In this document: piece by piece, positions 7,512 to 16,542 of the stretch
Layout of the letters: the number at the start of each line of letters is the position of its first letter
How positions within the stretch are numbered: position 1 is the first letter of the stretch
From: Palleronia aestuarii
GTDB taxonomy: Bacteria; Pseudomonadota; Alphaproteobacteria; Rhodobacterales; Rhodobacteraceae
Direction of reading: 5' to 3'
NCBI RefSeq assembly: GCF_003253995.1
Contig: NZ_QKZL01000018.1
Span: 17,379 to 81,378, forward strand
Length of the DNA: 64,000 nucleotides
Program-made: the position numbers and the translations under genes
The notes under the pieces: model-generated
Seen by the model: only the letters and a program-made list of their open reading frames with translations
Told to the model about the DNA's origin: nothing
Databases searched by the model: none

Positions 7512-8588
7512 ATGACCCTGTCACCCGCCCCGGACCAGAGAGCCGCGACGATCGAGGATGCGACGCTGCCGGTGGTCGATCTCTCGGGCCTCGCCACGGG
7601 CGACGCGGAGGCGCGCCGCGCCGTCGCGGGCGCGCTCGGGGAGGCCGCGCGCGGCTCGGGTTTCTTCTACATCACCGGCCACGGCATCGCGCAGGAGCTC
7701 ATCGACGCGGTGATGGCGGCCTCGCGCGATTTCCATTCCCGCTCGCGCCGCGAGAAGATGCGCTACTGGTCGGGCTTCACGACCCATCACCGCGGCTACG
7801 TGCCCTTCGAGGAGAACGGCGCCGACTTTCCGAAGAGCATCAACTTCAACGAGGCCTGGGATCTCTCTTTCGACGCGCCGGCCGACCATCCCGACTTCCT
7901 CGCCGGCTGGCGCATGACGGGCCCGAACGTCTGGCCCGACATCCCCGGCTGGCGCGAGACGGTCACGGCCTATTACGACGCGGTCTTCGCGCTGGGGCTG
8001 CAGCTTCTCGACACGCTGGCGCTCGAGCTCGGCGTCGATCCCGCGACGCTCCGCCGCCACATCACCGCGCCCACCTCGCAGATGCGGCTCCTGCGCTACG
8101 TGCCGAACGAGATGCCGGCGACGAAGGAACTCGTGGGCATCGGCGCGCATTCCGACTTCGAATGCTTCACCATCCTCTTGCAGGGCGGTCCGGGGCTGCA
8201 GGTGATGAACGCCGAGGACACGTGGATCGACGCGCCGCCCATCCCGGGCGCCTTCGTCGTCAATATCGGCGACATCTTCGAGACCTGGTCGGGCGGGCGG
8301 TTCAAGTCCACCCAGCACCGGGTCGCCAATATCGGCCGCGAGCGCTTTTCGATCCCGCTCTTCTTCGGGCTCGACTACCACGCCGTCGTGGAGCCGCTCG
8401 AGAAGTTCCGCACGCCCGAGGCGCTCGAGAAATATCCGCCCATGAAGGCGGGAGAGCACCTGATGCGAATGTCGATCTCGGCCTTCCGCTACATGGCCGA
8501 TGCCCGCGCGAAGGGCGAGCTCGTGCCCGATTACGAGGTGCCCGAAGACAATCCCTTCAAGCGCGAGGCGCGCGAGCCCGCCCGCTGA
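7512..8588 (+). CDS. 2-oxoglutarate/Fe(II)-dependent oxygenase, isopenicillin-N-synthase family
   Basis: A 358-residue non-haem iron oxygenase. The iron ligands are H213 and D215 (GAHSDFECFT) and H269 (STQHRVAN); R278-x-S280 (RERFSIPLFF) binds the 2-oxoglutarate carboxylate. The N-terminal DIOX_N-like part (about 17-130) includes FYITGHGI. Start chosen at ATG 7512 because of the AGGAGAG ribosome-binding site six bases upstream; the frame is open further left without such support. The family contains ethylene-forming enzyme and plant arginine/homoarginine hydroxylases, which release guanidine from guanidino compounds. Divergent placement from the importer and nearness to a ureohydrolase make a guanidino substrate a reasonable inference, not a proof. 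Confidence 0.92.
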   Translation: MTLSPAPDQRAATIEDATLPVVDLSGLATGDAEARRAVAGALGEAARGSGFFYITGHGIAQELIDAVMAASRDFHSRSRREKMRYWSGFTTHHRGYVPFEENGADFPKSINFNEAWDLSFDAPADHPDFLAGWRMTGPNVWPDIPGWRETVTAYYDAVFALGLQLLDTLALELGVDPATLRRHITAPTSQMRLLRYVPNEMPATKELVGIGAHSDFECFTILLQGGPGLQVMNAEDTWIDAPPIPGAFVVNIGDIFETWSGGRFKSTQHRVANIGRERFSIPLFFGLDYHAVVEPLEKFRTPEALEKYPPMKAGEHLMRMSISAFRYMADARAKGELVPDYEVPEDNPFKREAREPAR

Positions 8589-8609
8589 GGCCAGGGGGGG
8601 AAATTCCCC

Positions 8610-9314
8610 GTGCGCGCGGGATTGATCGAAGCCGCGGAGGGCCCATCTCCATCACGTCTGGTCCCGCTCGGGGCGCAGGCGGCATATCCCGGACGCCTCC
8701 ACTTGGACACCATTCTCGCCGCCCCCGCCGGCCCGCCGCGGCATCTCTCGACGCTCCTGCGCACGCTCGCGCCCGGCGGTCCGGGCCGCGTGTCGCTGGG
8801 CGAGATCATCGCGGCGATGGGCCGGCGCGGCTTCGCGCCGCTCCTTCTCCTCCTCGCCGCGCCGAACCTCGTCCTCTACGTCCCCGGCGCCTCCACGATC
8901 ACCGGCATCCCGCTCCTTCTCGTCGCGGCACAGCTCCTGGCCGGACGGGACATGGCGTGGCTGCCGGGGATGCTCGCGCGCCGCTCGATGGAGCGGGACG
9001 CGCTGCGCCGCGTGATCGAGGCGGCATTGCCCTGGATCGAACGGGTGGAGCGGCTGGCGCGGCCGCGGCTCTGGCCGCGCGGGGCGGGACGGGCGGCGGG
9101 GATCGCCTGCCTCGTGATGGCGATCGTGCTGATCCTGCCCCTGCCCTTCGTCAACGTCCTGCCGGCCGCGGCCATCCTGCTCATGGCCCTCGGGATGGGT
9201 GAGCGCGACGGGCTCTGGCTCGCCGCGGGACTCCTCGTGGGGCTCGTCTGCCTCGCCCTCGCCGCCGCCATCCTCGGCGGTGCGGCCCTGGCGCTCGCCC
9301 AAACCCTCGCATGA
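8610..9314 (+). CDS. exoD: ExoD-family membrane protein
   Basis: A 234-residue integral membrane protein of the ExoD family, first linked to exopolysaccharide synthesis and alkali tolerance in rhizobia; its biochemical role is unclear. The family pattern is visible: LLRTLAPGGPGRVSLGEIIAAMGRRGFAPLL in pieces around residues 47-78, then hydrophobic segments, with APNLVLYVPG, TGIPLLLVAAQLL, and two C-terminal spans. The GTG at 8610 lacks a convincing ribosome-binding site; a TTG at 8703 would give 203 residues, closer to the family length. The stop overlaps the kup start by four bases (ATGA), so the two are coupled. A link to the polysaccharide genes elsewhere on this replicon is inference. Confidence 0.85.
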   Translation: MRAGLIEAAEGPSPSRLVPLGAQAAYPGRLHLDTILAAPAGPPRHLSTLLRTLAPGGPGRVSLGEIIAAMGRRGFAPLLLLLAAPNLVLYVPGASTITGIPLLLVAAQLLAGRDMAWLPGMLARRSMERDALRRVIEAALPWIERVERLARPRLWPRGAGRAAGIACLVMAIVLILPLPFVNVLPAAAILLMALGMGERDGLWLAAGLLVGLVCLALAAAILGGAALALAQTLA

Positions 9315-11200
9315 GCGCGGGATCAGGCGCGGAGATCGCGGGGCCCGGCCGGCCCGGCCGGCTGGCCGCGCTCGCCCTGGGCGCGGTTGGCGTGGTCTAC
9401 GGCGATATCGGCACGAGCCCGCTCTACGCCTTCCGCGAGGCCTTGCGCCCGGCCGCTGCCGACGGGCTCGCGGAGGCCGAGGTGCTGGGCGTCGTCTCGC
9501 TCCTGCTCTGGGCGATCGTGCTCGTGGTAACGCTCAAATACGTCCTCGTCCTTCTGCGCGCGGACAATCGCGGCGAGGGGGGCGTACTCTCGCTCGTGGC
9601 GCTGGTCCAGCGCGCCCGGCCCGGCTCCACGCTCGTCCTCGGGCTCGCCATCGCGGGCGCCGCGCTCTTCTTCGGGGACGCGATCATCACCCCCGCGATC
9701 TCGGTCCTGTCGGCCATCGAGGGGCTGGAACTCGTCACGCCGGCCTTCGATCCGTATGTCCTGCCGCTCTCCGCGGCGATCCTCGTGGGGCTTTTCCTGG
9801 TGCAGCGCCGCGGCACCGGGCCGCTCGCGCGCTGGTTCGGGCCCGTGACCGCGCTTTGGTTCTCGGCCATGGCCGCGACGGGGCTGATGGGCATCGCCGC
9901 GGGGCCGGAGATCCTCGCGGCCCTCGACCCGCGCCGGGCCGCGGGGTTTCTCGCCCAGCACGGGATCGTGGGCTTCACGGTGCTGGGCGCCGTCTTCCTC
10001 GCGGTGACGGGGGCCGAGGCGCTCTACGCCGATCTCGGCCATTTCGGGCGCCGGCCGATCCAGATCGCCTGGTTCGCGCTGGTCTTCCCGGCGCTCGGGC
10101 TGAACTACCTGGGCCAGGGGGCGCTGGTCCTCGCCGATCCGGCCGCGCTCGCCAATCCGTTCTACCTCCTCGTGCCCGGCTGGGCGCTGCCGGGCTATGT
10201 CGTGCTCGCCACGATGGCTACGGTGATCGCGAGCCAGGCGGTCATCACCGGGGCGTTCTCGCTCACCCACCAGGCGATGCAGCTGGGCCTCTTGCCGCGG
10301 CTCACGGTGCGTCACACCTCGGAGACCGAGACCGGGCAGATCTTCCTGCCCTTCGTCAATCTCGCGCTGCTCGCGGGCGTGCTCCTCCTCGTAGCCGCCT
10401 TCGGCAGTTCCGAGCGCCTCGCCGCGGCCTACGGGATCGCGGTGAGCGGCACGATGGCGGTCACGACGATCCTCTTCTGGCGCCTGCTCGTCGATGTCCG
10501 GGGCTGGGCGCGCGGGACGGCGGCGCTCGCCGTCGCGCCGATCCTCGCCGTCGAGGCGGCCTTCCTGGCCGCGAACCTCCTGAAACTGCCCGATGGCGGC
10601 GCGGTGCCGCTCGTCCTGGCGACGATCCTCGGCCTCGTGATGTGGACCTGGTGGCGCGGGACGCGGCAGGTCTCGGACCAGGTGCGCCGGCAGGCGACCG
10701 CGCTCGCGTCCTTCCTGCCGACGCTCGATCAAAGCTCCGCCTTCCGCGCGCCGGGCCTTGCGGTGTTCCTGACGAGCGATGCGGCGGCGACGCCGCCCGC
10801 GCTCCTGCACAATCTCAAGCACAACCACGTGCTCCACGAACACATCGTGGTCGTCACCGTGGAGACCGCCAACCGGCCGCGGGTCGAGGATGCCGATCGG
10901 GTGGCGATCGAGCGGCTGCACCCGCGGCTCGACCGGGTCAGGATGCGCTTCGGCTACATGGAGAGCCCGAACGTCAACCGCGCGCTGGGGCTCTGCCGGC
11001 GCGCGGGGATCGAGGTCACGGGCCTGCGCACGACCTTCTTTCTCGGCCGCCGCAAGCTCATGGCCAACCGCGAGATCGGCATGCCGCTCTGGCAGGACCG
11101 GCTCTACATCCTGCTCTCGCGTCTCGCCGCCGATCCGAGCGACGTCTACCACCTGCCCCGCGACCGCGTGGTCGAACTCGGCTCCCGGATCGCGATCTGA
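9311..11200 (+). CDS. kup: Kup-type potassium uptake transporter
   Basis: A 629-residue protein matching the KUP/HAK/KT family in length and layout: a dozen membrane helices in the first ~430 residues and a soluble C-terminal domain (~450-629). The hallmark VYGDIGTSPLY is at residues 29-39, followed by LRADNRGEGG near 86-95 and FGDAIITPAISVLSA near 115-130. It imports potassium with protons across the inner membrane. The ATG overlaps the exoD stop by four bases. The stop lies in a perfect inverted repeat shared with the convergent downstream gene. Potassium uptake may support osmotic or pH homeostasis. Confidence 0.95.
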   Translation: MSAGSGAEIAGPGRPGRLAALALGAVGVVYGDIGTSPLYAFREALRPAAADGLAEAEVLGVVSLLLWAIVLVVTLKYVLVLLRADNRGEGGVLSLVALVQRARPGSTLVLGLAIAGAALFFGDAIITPAISVLSAIEGLELVTPAFDPYVLPLSAAILVGLFLVQRRGTGPLARWFGPVTALWFSAMAATGLMGIAAGPEILAALDPRRAAGFLAQHGIVGFTVLGAVFLAVTGAEALYADLGHFGRRPIQIAWFALVFPALGLNYLGQGALVLADPAALANPFYLLVPGWALPGYVVLATMATVIASQAVITGAFSLTHQAMQLGLLPRLTVRHTSETETGQIFLPFVNLALLAGVLLLVAAFGSSERLAAAYGIAVSGTMAVTTILFWRLLVDVRGWARGTAALAVAPILAVEAAFLAANLLKLPDGGAVPLVLATILGLVMWTWWRGTRQVSDQVRRQATALASFLPTLDQSSAFRAPGLAVFLTSDAAATPPALLHNLKHNHVLHEHIVVVTVETANRPRVEDADRVAIERLHPRLDRVRMRFGYMESPNVNRALGLCRRAGIEVTGLRTTFFLGRRKLMANREIGMPLWQDRLYILLSRLAADPSDVYHLPRDRVVELGSRIAI

Positions 11201-11211
11201 AGAGGCTTCAG
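11197..11211. terminator. Inverted repeat spanning two convergent stop codons (kup / SLC13-type gene)
   Basis: CTGAAG-AGG-CTTCAG is a perfect 6-bp stem with a 3-base loop. It contains the TGA of kup on the plus strand and the TGA of the convergent transporter on the minus strand, with only seven bases between the genes. It could act as a compact bidirectional terminator, but it lacks a T-tract, so that role is weak inference. Confidence 0.4.
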
Positions 11212-12986
11212 AACGGGAAGAAGACCGGGATCGCCACCACCGCGGCGAGCCCCACGATGACGTTCATCGGGATGCCGACCTTCAGGAAGTCGGTGAAGCG
11301 GTAATTCCCGGCCCCGTAGACGAGCGTGTTGGTCTGGTAGCCGATGGGCGTGGCGAAGCTCGCGGAGGCCGCGAACATGACGGCGACCACGAAGGGACGG
11401 GGATCGGCGCCGATCTGGTCCGCGAGCCCGATGACGATCGGCGTGAAGATCACCGCCACGGCGTTGTTCGTCACCGTCTCGGTCAGCACCGATCCCACCA
11501 GATAGACGACGAGGAGGGTGACGATCGGCGGCAGGCCCGCCATCCAGGGCGCGAGCGCGGTCACGACGAGCTCCACCGCGCCGGTCGCCTCGAGCCCCGC
11601 GCCCACGATGAGCATCGCGAAGATCAGCACCAGGATCGATCCGTCGATGGAGCTCCAGGCCTCGTCGTTGTCGATGCAGCGGAAGATCAGGATCGCCGCC
11701 ACGCCCACGAGCGCGAGGAGCCCGATCGGCATCACGTCGAGCGCGGCCAGGGCGACGATGGCCGCGAGCGTGGCGAGCGCCACCGGCGCCTGCCTGCGCC
11801 GGAAGGCGCGCCCGCCGGGCAGGCTCAGCGCCACCACGTCGCCGGTATCGGCGAGCGCGCCGAAACTCTCGGGGGCGCCTTCGAGCAGGAGCTTGTCGCC
11901 GGCCCTGAGCCGCACCTCGGAGAGTTCGGAGCCCGCGACGTGGCGCGGGCGCGCGGCGCCGAGCACGCGGATCCCCGCGCGCCGGCCGAGCGCCAGGTCG
12001 GCGATGCGGCGCCCGGCATTGTTCCGCGACGGCGTGAGGATCGCCTCCACCACCTGGCGCTCCGCATCCGCGTCGAGCGCGATGGAGCGGCGCAGGCCCA
12101 CGAGGAGGCCCGGCTCGTCGGCGAGCGTCAGGAGCTCCGAGGTGGTCGCGCGGATCACCAGGGTGTCGCCGCGCCGGATCTGGTGCGCGCCCGGATCGCC
12201 GCGGTCGATCTGCCCGCCGCGTCGGATGCCCGCCACCTTGATGCCGGGGCGCTGCAGCGCGGAGATGTCGGCGATGCGCTCGCCGATCCGGGGATAGTCG
12301 GCGCGTACCGTGATTTCGGAGAGGAATTCGGTCTCGGGGGTCTCGATCCGGTCGGACCCGCGATCGGGCAGCAGGAAGCGTCCGAGGACCAGCATCGCCG
12401 TGCCGCCCACGACGGCCACGACGATCCCCACCGGCGCGATCTCGAAGATCGAGAACGGCTCGAGCCCGCCTTGCCGCGCGATGCCATCGACGAGGATGTT
12501 GGTCGAGGTGCCGATGAGCGTGCAGGTCCCGCCCAGGATCGCGGCGTAGGAGAGCGGGATCAGGAGCCGCGTCGGCGCGAGATCGAGGCTCGCGGCCAGC
12601 CGGATCACCACCGGGATGAGCACCAGCACGACGGGGGTGTTGTTCATGAAGGCCGACGCCGCGATCGTGGCGAAGACGAAGACCGCGACGGCGAGCACCG
12701 GGCGGTCGCGGGCATGCGCGATCAGGAGGTTCGCCATGGCGTCGAGCACGCCCGTGCGCACGAGCGCGCCCGAGACCACGAACATCGCCGCGATGGTGAT
12801 CGGTGCGGAATTGGAGAACACCGCCATCACGTCGTCCTGCGGCACGAGGCCCAGCACGACGAAGAGCGCGGCCGCCCCCGTGGCCGTGACCTCGGGCGGA
12901 TAGCGCTCGAGCACGAAGGCCGCGAAGAGAAGCGCCAGGAGGGCGAGCGCGATGTAGGCGTCGTAGGCGGCGATCAGGCTCGTCAT
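11208..12986 (-). CDS. SLC13/DASS-type transporter with two RCK_C (TrkA-C) domains
   Basis: A 592-residue inner-membrane transporter. The N-terminal half has helices ending in the family's re-entrant loops MNNTPVV (115-121) and GTSTN (159-163). Two TrkA-C-like domains follow at about 210-290 and 295-375 (visible as IRRGDTLVIRA and VRLRAGDKLLLEG patterns), then a second block of helices with the repeat loop TETVTNNAVA near residue 510. This layout matches the SLC13-like ion transporters with regulatory RCK_C pairs, which move anions such as sulfate or dicarboxylates with sodium or protons. Substrate is unknown; sulfate would be attractive given five sulfotransferase-like genes in the window, but that is speculation. 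Confidence 0.88.
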   Translation of the reverse strand: MTSLIAAYDAYIALALLALLFAAFVLERYPPEVTATGAAALFVVLGLVPQDDVMAVFSNSAPITIAAMFVVSGALVRTGVLDAMANLLIAHARDRPVLAVAVFVFATIAASAFMNNTPVVLVLIPVVIRLAASLDLAPTRLLIPLSYAAILGGTCTLIGTSTNILVDGIARQGGLEPFSIFEIAPVGIVVAVVGGTAMLVLGRFLLPDRGSDRIETPETEFLSEITVRADYPRIGERIADISALQRPGIKVAGIRRGGQIDRGDPGAHQIRRGDTLVIRATTSELLTLADEPGLLVGLRRSIALDADAERQVVEAILTPSRNNAGRRIADLALGRRAGIRVLGAARPRHVAGSELSEVRLRAGDKLLLEGAPESFGALADTGDVVALSLPGGRAFRRRQAPVALATLAAIVALAALDVMPIGLLALVGVAAILIFRCIDNDEAWSSIDGSILVLIFAMLIVGAGLEATGAVELVVTALAPWMAGLPPIVTLLVVYLVGSVLTETVTNNAVAVIFTPIVIGLADQIGADPRPFVVAVMFAASASFATPIGYQTNTLVYGAGNYRFTDFLKVGIPMNVIVGLAAVVAIPVFFPF

Positions 12987-13039
12987 GGGCGCGTCGTCCT
13001 CGGGGGGTCCGGGTTCCGGGCCGGGACCTCCGACCGTGA

Positions 13040-14914
13040 TCACGTATCGAACACCGGCCGGGGGTCCGGGTTCCGTGGCGTGCGCGACCGCCAGAGAATG
13101 CGCGTTCCGGTTGCATCTCGCAGTTCCAGGCGGCCGCCGCCCGGCCGCGGATCGGGCGGCAGGGCGAGCCGGGCCTGGTCGCCGTCGAGCGCGAGCGCGA
13201 AAGCCGCCACCCCGTCGAGCCAGACGCCGAGCATCGCGGGCCCCGCGGGGGCCGTGACATGGAGCGTGCCCGCCTCGATCCGCGCGGAAAGTCCCGGTGC
13301 GGGCGGAAGCAGGTCCGCCCGCGCATCCCCGCGGCCGATCGCGAGGCGGCTCCGCGGGCCCAGGGGGCCGGTCTCGGCCACGAACCAGCGGCAGGGTCCC
13401 GCGTACCCGCCCGCGATCCGCCGCGGCCAGACGAGGTCGGGCTGCGCGGCGGGGGAGACGATGTGGGGTCCGGCCGCGCAGAGGCGCGCAGGGCTCTCCG
13501 GTCCGGCCCCGGAACATTCGAGGCGGAGCTCCGCACGCCGCGGCCGCGCCGCGCCGGGAATGCGGGCGAAGCCCGGCTGCCACTGGGCGATCCGCGCCGG
13601 GATCCCCCCGGCCCCTCCGATCTCGATGGCGATGCGGGGCGGCCCTTCGGGCGGCCCCTCCCCGCAGGGCGCGAGATGGAGGACGAGCGCGCCGCCCGGC
13701 GCGTCGGCGGCGAGCAGGGCGGCGAGCTCGAGATCGCCCGTCCCGCCCGGGAGTGTGAGGGGCGGGCCGAGCGGCACGGAGAGCGGCCCCGGCGCGCGGA
13801 TCTCGAGCCGGGCGAGGGGCGGGCCCGCCTCCCCGTCGGGGCCGGGAGGCTCCACCTCAAGCGCATGGGTCTCCCCCCGGTGGGGGGCGAGGTCGAAGAG
13901 GCGCGGCGCGGCGCGGATGTCGGGCGCCTTGTCGAGGGGCACGAGCGGGCGCCGACGGAGGCCTGCGCGCAGGCGCACGCCCTGCCGGTCGAGATCGGGG
14001 GCGCCGCGGACGAGCACCCGTCCGGAGCCCACGCGGATCTCGGCGATGGCGCCGCGGAGCGCGGGCGCCGCGAGTTCCGCCGTCTCCGCCGCCGCGCCGA
14101 GCGGCCAGCGGCCCGTGGCGTGGCGCCGCGCCCGCTTGCGGGTCCTCACGAGCGCCTGCGACCAGAGCCGCCAAGCCGTCTCGGCGGGGTCGAGCTGCGC
14201 GAGGAACCAGGCCATCTGCGCCTCGGCCGCATTCTCCGAATAGCCGCGCGCGGGCGGGTGGGACACGGTCAGGCCGGTGTCGCAGAGCACCGCATGACCG
14301 CGGCTCCGCGCGATGGCGAAGGCCGTCCAGTCGATTCCCCAGCCGAGATCGTTGCCCGCGTAATCGAGCGCGGCGAGCCGGTCCAGGACGGGCCGGGAGA
14401 GCGCCCAGACCACGCCGTCGGTCTGCGCCGCGTCGTGGAGCGCACCCGACCGCCGACCCAGAAGCGCCGTCTGCAGGCGGTAGGGGCTCACATGCACCTC
14501 CGGCGCCCAGACGCCCAGATCGGGACAGGCGGCATGGGCGGCGCGCAGACGATCCACGAGGCCCGGCCAGTCCGGGGAGCCCGCATCGGCCTGGACCTGC
14601 AGCATCAGCGCCTCGCCCCGGTGGCGACGCAGGCTCTCGGCGAACTTGCGCCCGTAATACCAGTCCTGCGGCACGCCCACCCAGTCGCCCGCCCCGGTCT
14701 CCGGCACGCCTTCGTGATTGGAGTAGATCACCGTCAGCCGCTCCACCGCGGGGCCGAGCGCGGCGGCGATGGCCTGCGCCTCCGCGCCGCGGCCGGCCCA
14801 GCTGATCACCACCGCATGGATCGGGACGAGGGACCCTTCCGCGACCGGCCGGGCCATGTCCACGGGCGCTCCGCGCATGCGCCGCAAGGCCCGGCGCAGC
14901 CTGTCAGCAAACAT
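13040..14914 (-). CDS. Glycosyltransferase-like protein with large C-terminal beta-rich region
   Basis: A 624-residue protein. Residues ~30-250 look like a GT-A fold: IHAVVISWAGR at the start, LTVIYSNHEG, YYGRKFAESLRRHRGEALMLQVQAD, then VWALSRPVLDRL and a WGIDWTAFAIARSRG segment typical of GT2-like enzymes. A DxD motif is not obvious; QADAGSPDW is the nearest candidate, so activity is uncertain. Residues ~280-624 are rich in Gly, Ala and Leu with alternating beta-like stretches that I do not recognise; they may bind a substrate. No signal peptide, so cytoplasmic. The gene faces manC across 209 bases and precedes sugar-nucleotide genes, fitting a role in polysaccharide assembly. Confidence 0.75.
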   Translation of the reverse strand: MFADRLRRALRRMRGAPVDMARPVAEGSLVPIHAVVISWAGRGAEAQAIAAALGPAVERLTVIYSNHEGVPETGAGDWVGVPQDWYYGRKFAESLRRHRGEALMLQVQADAGSPDWPGLVDRLRAAHAACPDLGVWAPEVHVSPYRLQTALLGRRSGALHDAAQTDGVVWALSRPVLDRLAALDYAGNDLGWGIDWTAFAIARSRGHAVLCDTGLTVSHPPARGYSENAAEAQMAWFLAQLDPAETAWRLWSQALVRTRKRARRHATGRWPLGAAAETAELAAPALRGAIAEIRVGSGRVLVRGAPDLDRQGVRLRAGLRRRPLVPLDKAPDIRAAPRLFDLAPHRGETHALEVEPPGPDGEAGPPLARLEIRAPGPLSVPLGPPLTLPGGTGDLELAALLAADAPGGALVLHLAPCGEGPPEGPPRIAIEIGGAGGIPARIAQWQPGFARIPGAARPRRAELRLECSGAGPESPARLCAAGPHIVSPAAQPDLVWPRRIAGGYAGPCRWFVAETGPLGPRSRLAIGRGDARADLLPPAPGLSARIEAGTLHVTAPAGPAMLGVWLDGVAAFALALDGDQARLALPPDPRPGGGRLELRDATGTRILWRSRTPRNPDPRPVFDT

Positions 14915-15123
14915 CGCACGCCGCCTGGCGGGAACGAGGGAAGGGGCGCGGGGAGGAGCGGGCCATGCCCTTCCGCCTAGCCGATAATCCGGGCGGGGGC
15001 GAGACGGGCAAGCAGCGGCGAGACGGGCACACCTTCACCACGATGGGCGGCGGGCCTTGTTATATCTCGCGAATATGCGAAACCCTGCGGGCCACGCGCG
15101 CAATGCTTCGAAGGACCTTATCC

Positions 15124-16542
15124 ATGATCACACCCATCATCCTGTGCGGCGGATCGGGGACCCGGCTCTGGCCGCTCTCGCGCAAGAGCTACCCGAAGCA
15201 ATTCTCCCGCCTGATCGGGGACACGACGCTCTTCCAGGCCTCCGCGGGACGCCTCGCGGGGCCGGGCACCGCGCCGCCCGTCATCGTCACAACCGACAGC
15301 TTCCGCTTCATCGTGACCGAACAACTCGCCGAGATCGGCGTGACCCCGGGCGCGGTGCTGATCGAGCCCGAGGGGCGCGACACCGCCGCGGCCGTGCTCG
15401 CGGGCGTGATGCACGTGGCCGAGACCGATCCGGAGGCCACGGTCTTGGTGGCGCCCTCCGATCACCTGATCCCCGAGACGGACGCCTTCGCCCGCGCCGT
15501 CGAGAGCGCCGCGCGCGCGGCCGCGGAGGGTCGGATCGTCACCTTCGGCATCGCGCCCGACCGGCCCGAGACGGGCTACGGCTATCTCGCGTTGGGCCAG
15601 CAGCCCGATCCCGCCGATCCGCAGGCCCCGCTGCCGCTTGAGGGTTTCGTCGAGAAGCCCGACGCGGAACGGGCCGAGGCCCTCGTCGCGGACGGCCGGC
15701 ATCTGTGGAACTCGGGCATCTTCGTGTTCCGCGTCGACACCATCCTGGCGGCCTTCGCCGAGCATGCGCCGGCGCTTCCCGAAGCGGTGGGCGCGGCGCT
15801 CGCGGGGGCCAAGCGCGATCTGGGCTTCACCCGGCTCGCGGCCGAGCCCTGGGCCGCGATCGAGCCGATCTCGATCGACTACGCGGTGATGGAGAAGGCC
15901 TCGAACCTCGCCGTCGTGCCCTTCGCCGGGCGCTGGTCGGACTTGGGCGACTGGACGGCCGTCTGGCGCGAGACGCAGGCGGACGGCGTCGCGACCTCGG
16001 GGGCGGCCACCGCCATCGACTGCACCGACACGCTCCTGAGATCGGAGAACCCGCGCCAGACGCTGGTGGGGATCGGGCTCGACGACATCGTCGCGGTGGC
16101 GATGCCCGACGCGGTGCTCGTCGCCCACAAGAGCCGCTCGCAGGACGTCAAGAAGGCCGTCTCCACGCTGAAGACCAAGGGCTCGGTGCAGGCGGAGACC
16201 TTCCCCGTCGATTACCGCCCCTGGGGCTGGTTCGAGAGCCTCGTCACGGGCCCCCGCTTCCAGGTCAAGCGCATCCTCGTCCATCCGGGCGCGAGCCTCA
16301 GCCTGCAGAGCCACCATCACCGCTCCGAGCACTGGATCGTGGTGGAGGGCACGGCGCGGGTGACCGTCGACGACGAGGTGAAACTCGTGACCGAGAACCA
16401 GTCCGTCTACATCCCCTTGGGCGCCGTCCACCGGATGGAGAATCCGGGCAAGGTGCCGATGGTGCTCATCGAGGTGCAGACCGGGGCTTACGTGGGCGAG
16501 GACGACATCGTGCGCTACGAGGACGTCTATGCCCGTAGCTGA
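15124..16542 (+). CDS. manC: Mannose-1-phosphate guanylyltransferase / mannose-6-phosphate isomerase
   Basis: A 472-residue two-domain enzyme making GDP-mannose from mannose-1-phosphate and GTP, and usually also mannose-6-phosphate from fructose-6-phosphate. The N-terminal nucleotidyltransferase has ILCGGSGTRLWPLSR (5-19) with KQF close behind, and LEGFVEKP near residue 178. The C-terminal cupin isomerase domain (about 320-472) shows the RPWG(W/S), KRILVHPGASLSLQSHHHRSEHW-type signature, read in pieces around residues 360-405. ATG 15124 is chosen because it gives the canonical MITPIILCGG start. It overlaps the following mutase gene by 14 bases; the two form a GDP-mannose supply unit. Confidence 0.95.
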   Translation: MITPIILCGGSGTRLWPLSRKSYPKQFSRLIGDTTLFQASAGRLAGPGTAPPVIVTTDSFRFIVTEQLAEIGVTPGAVLIEPEGRDTAAAVLAGVMHVAETDPEATVLVAPSDHLIPETDAFARAVESAARAAAEGRIVTFGIAPDRPETGYGYLALGQQPDPADPQAPLPLEGFVEKPDAERAEALVADGRHLWNSGIFVFRVDTILAAFAEHAPALPEAVGAALAGAKRDLGFTRLAAEPWAAIEPISIDYAVMEKASNLAVVPFAGRWSDLGDWTAVWRETQADGVATSGAATAIDCTDTLLRSENPRQTLVGIGLDDIVAVAMPDAVLVAHKSRSQDVKKAVSTLKTKGSVQAETFPVDYRPWGWFESLVTGPRFQVKRILVHPGASLSLQSHHHRSEHWIVVEGTARVTVDDEVKLVTENQSVYIPLGAVHRMENPGKVPMVLIEVQTGAYVGEDDIVRYEDVYARS

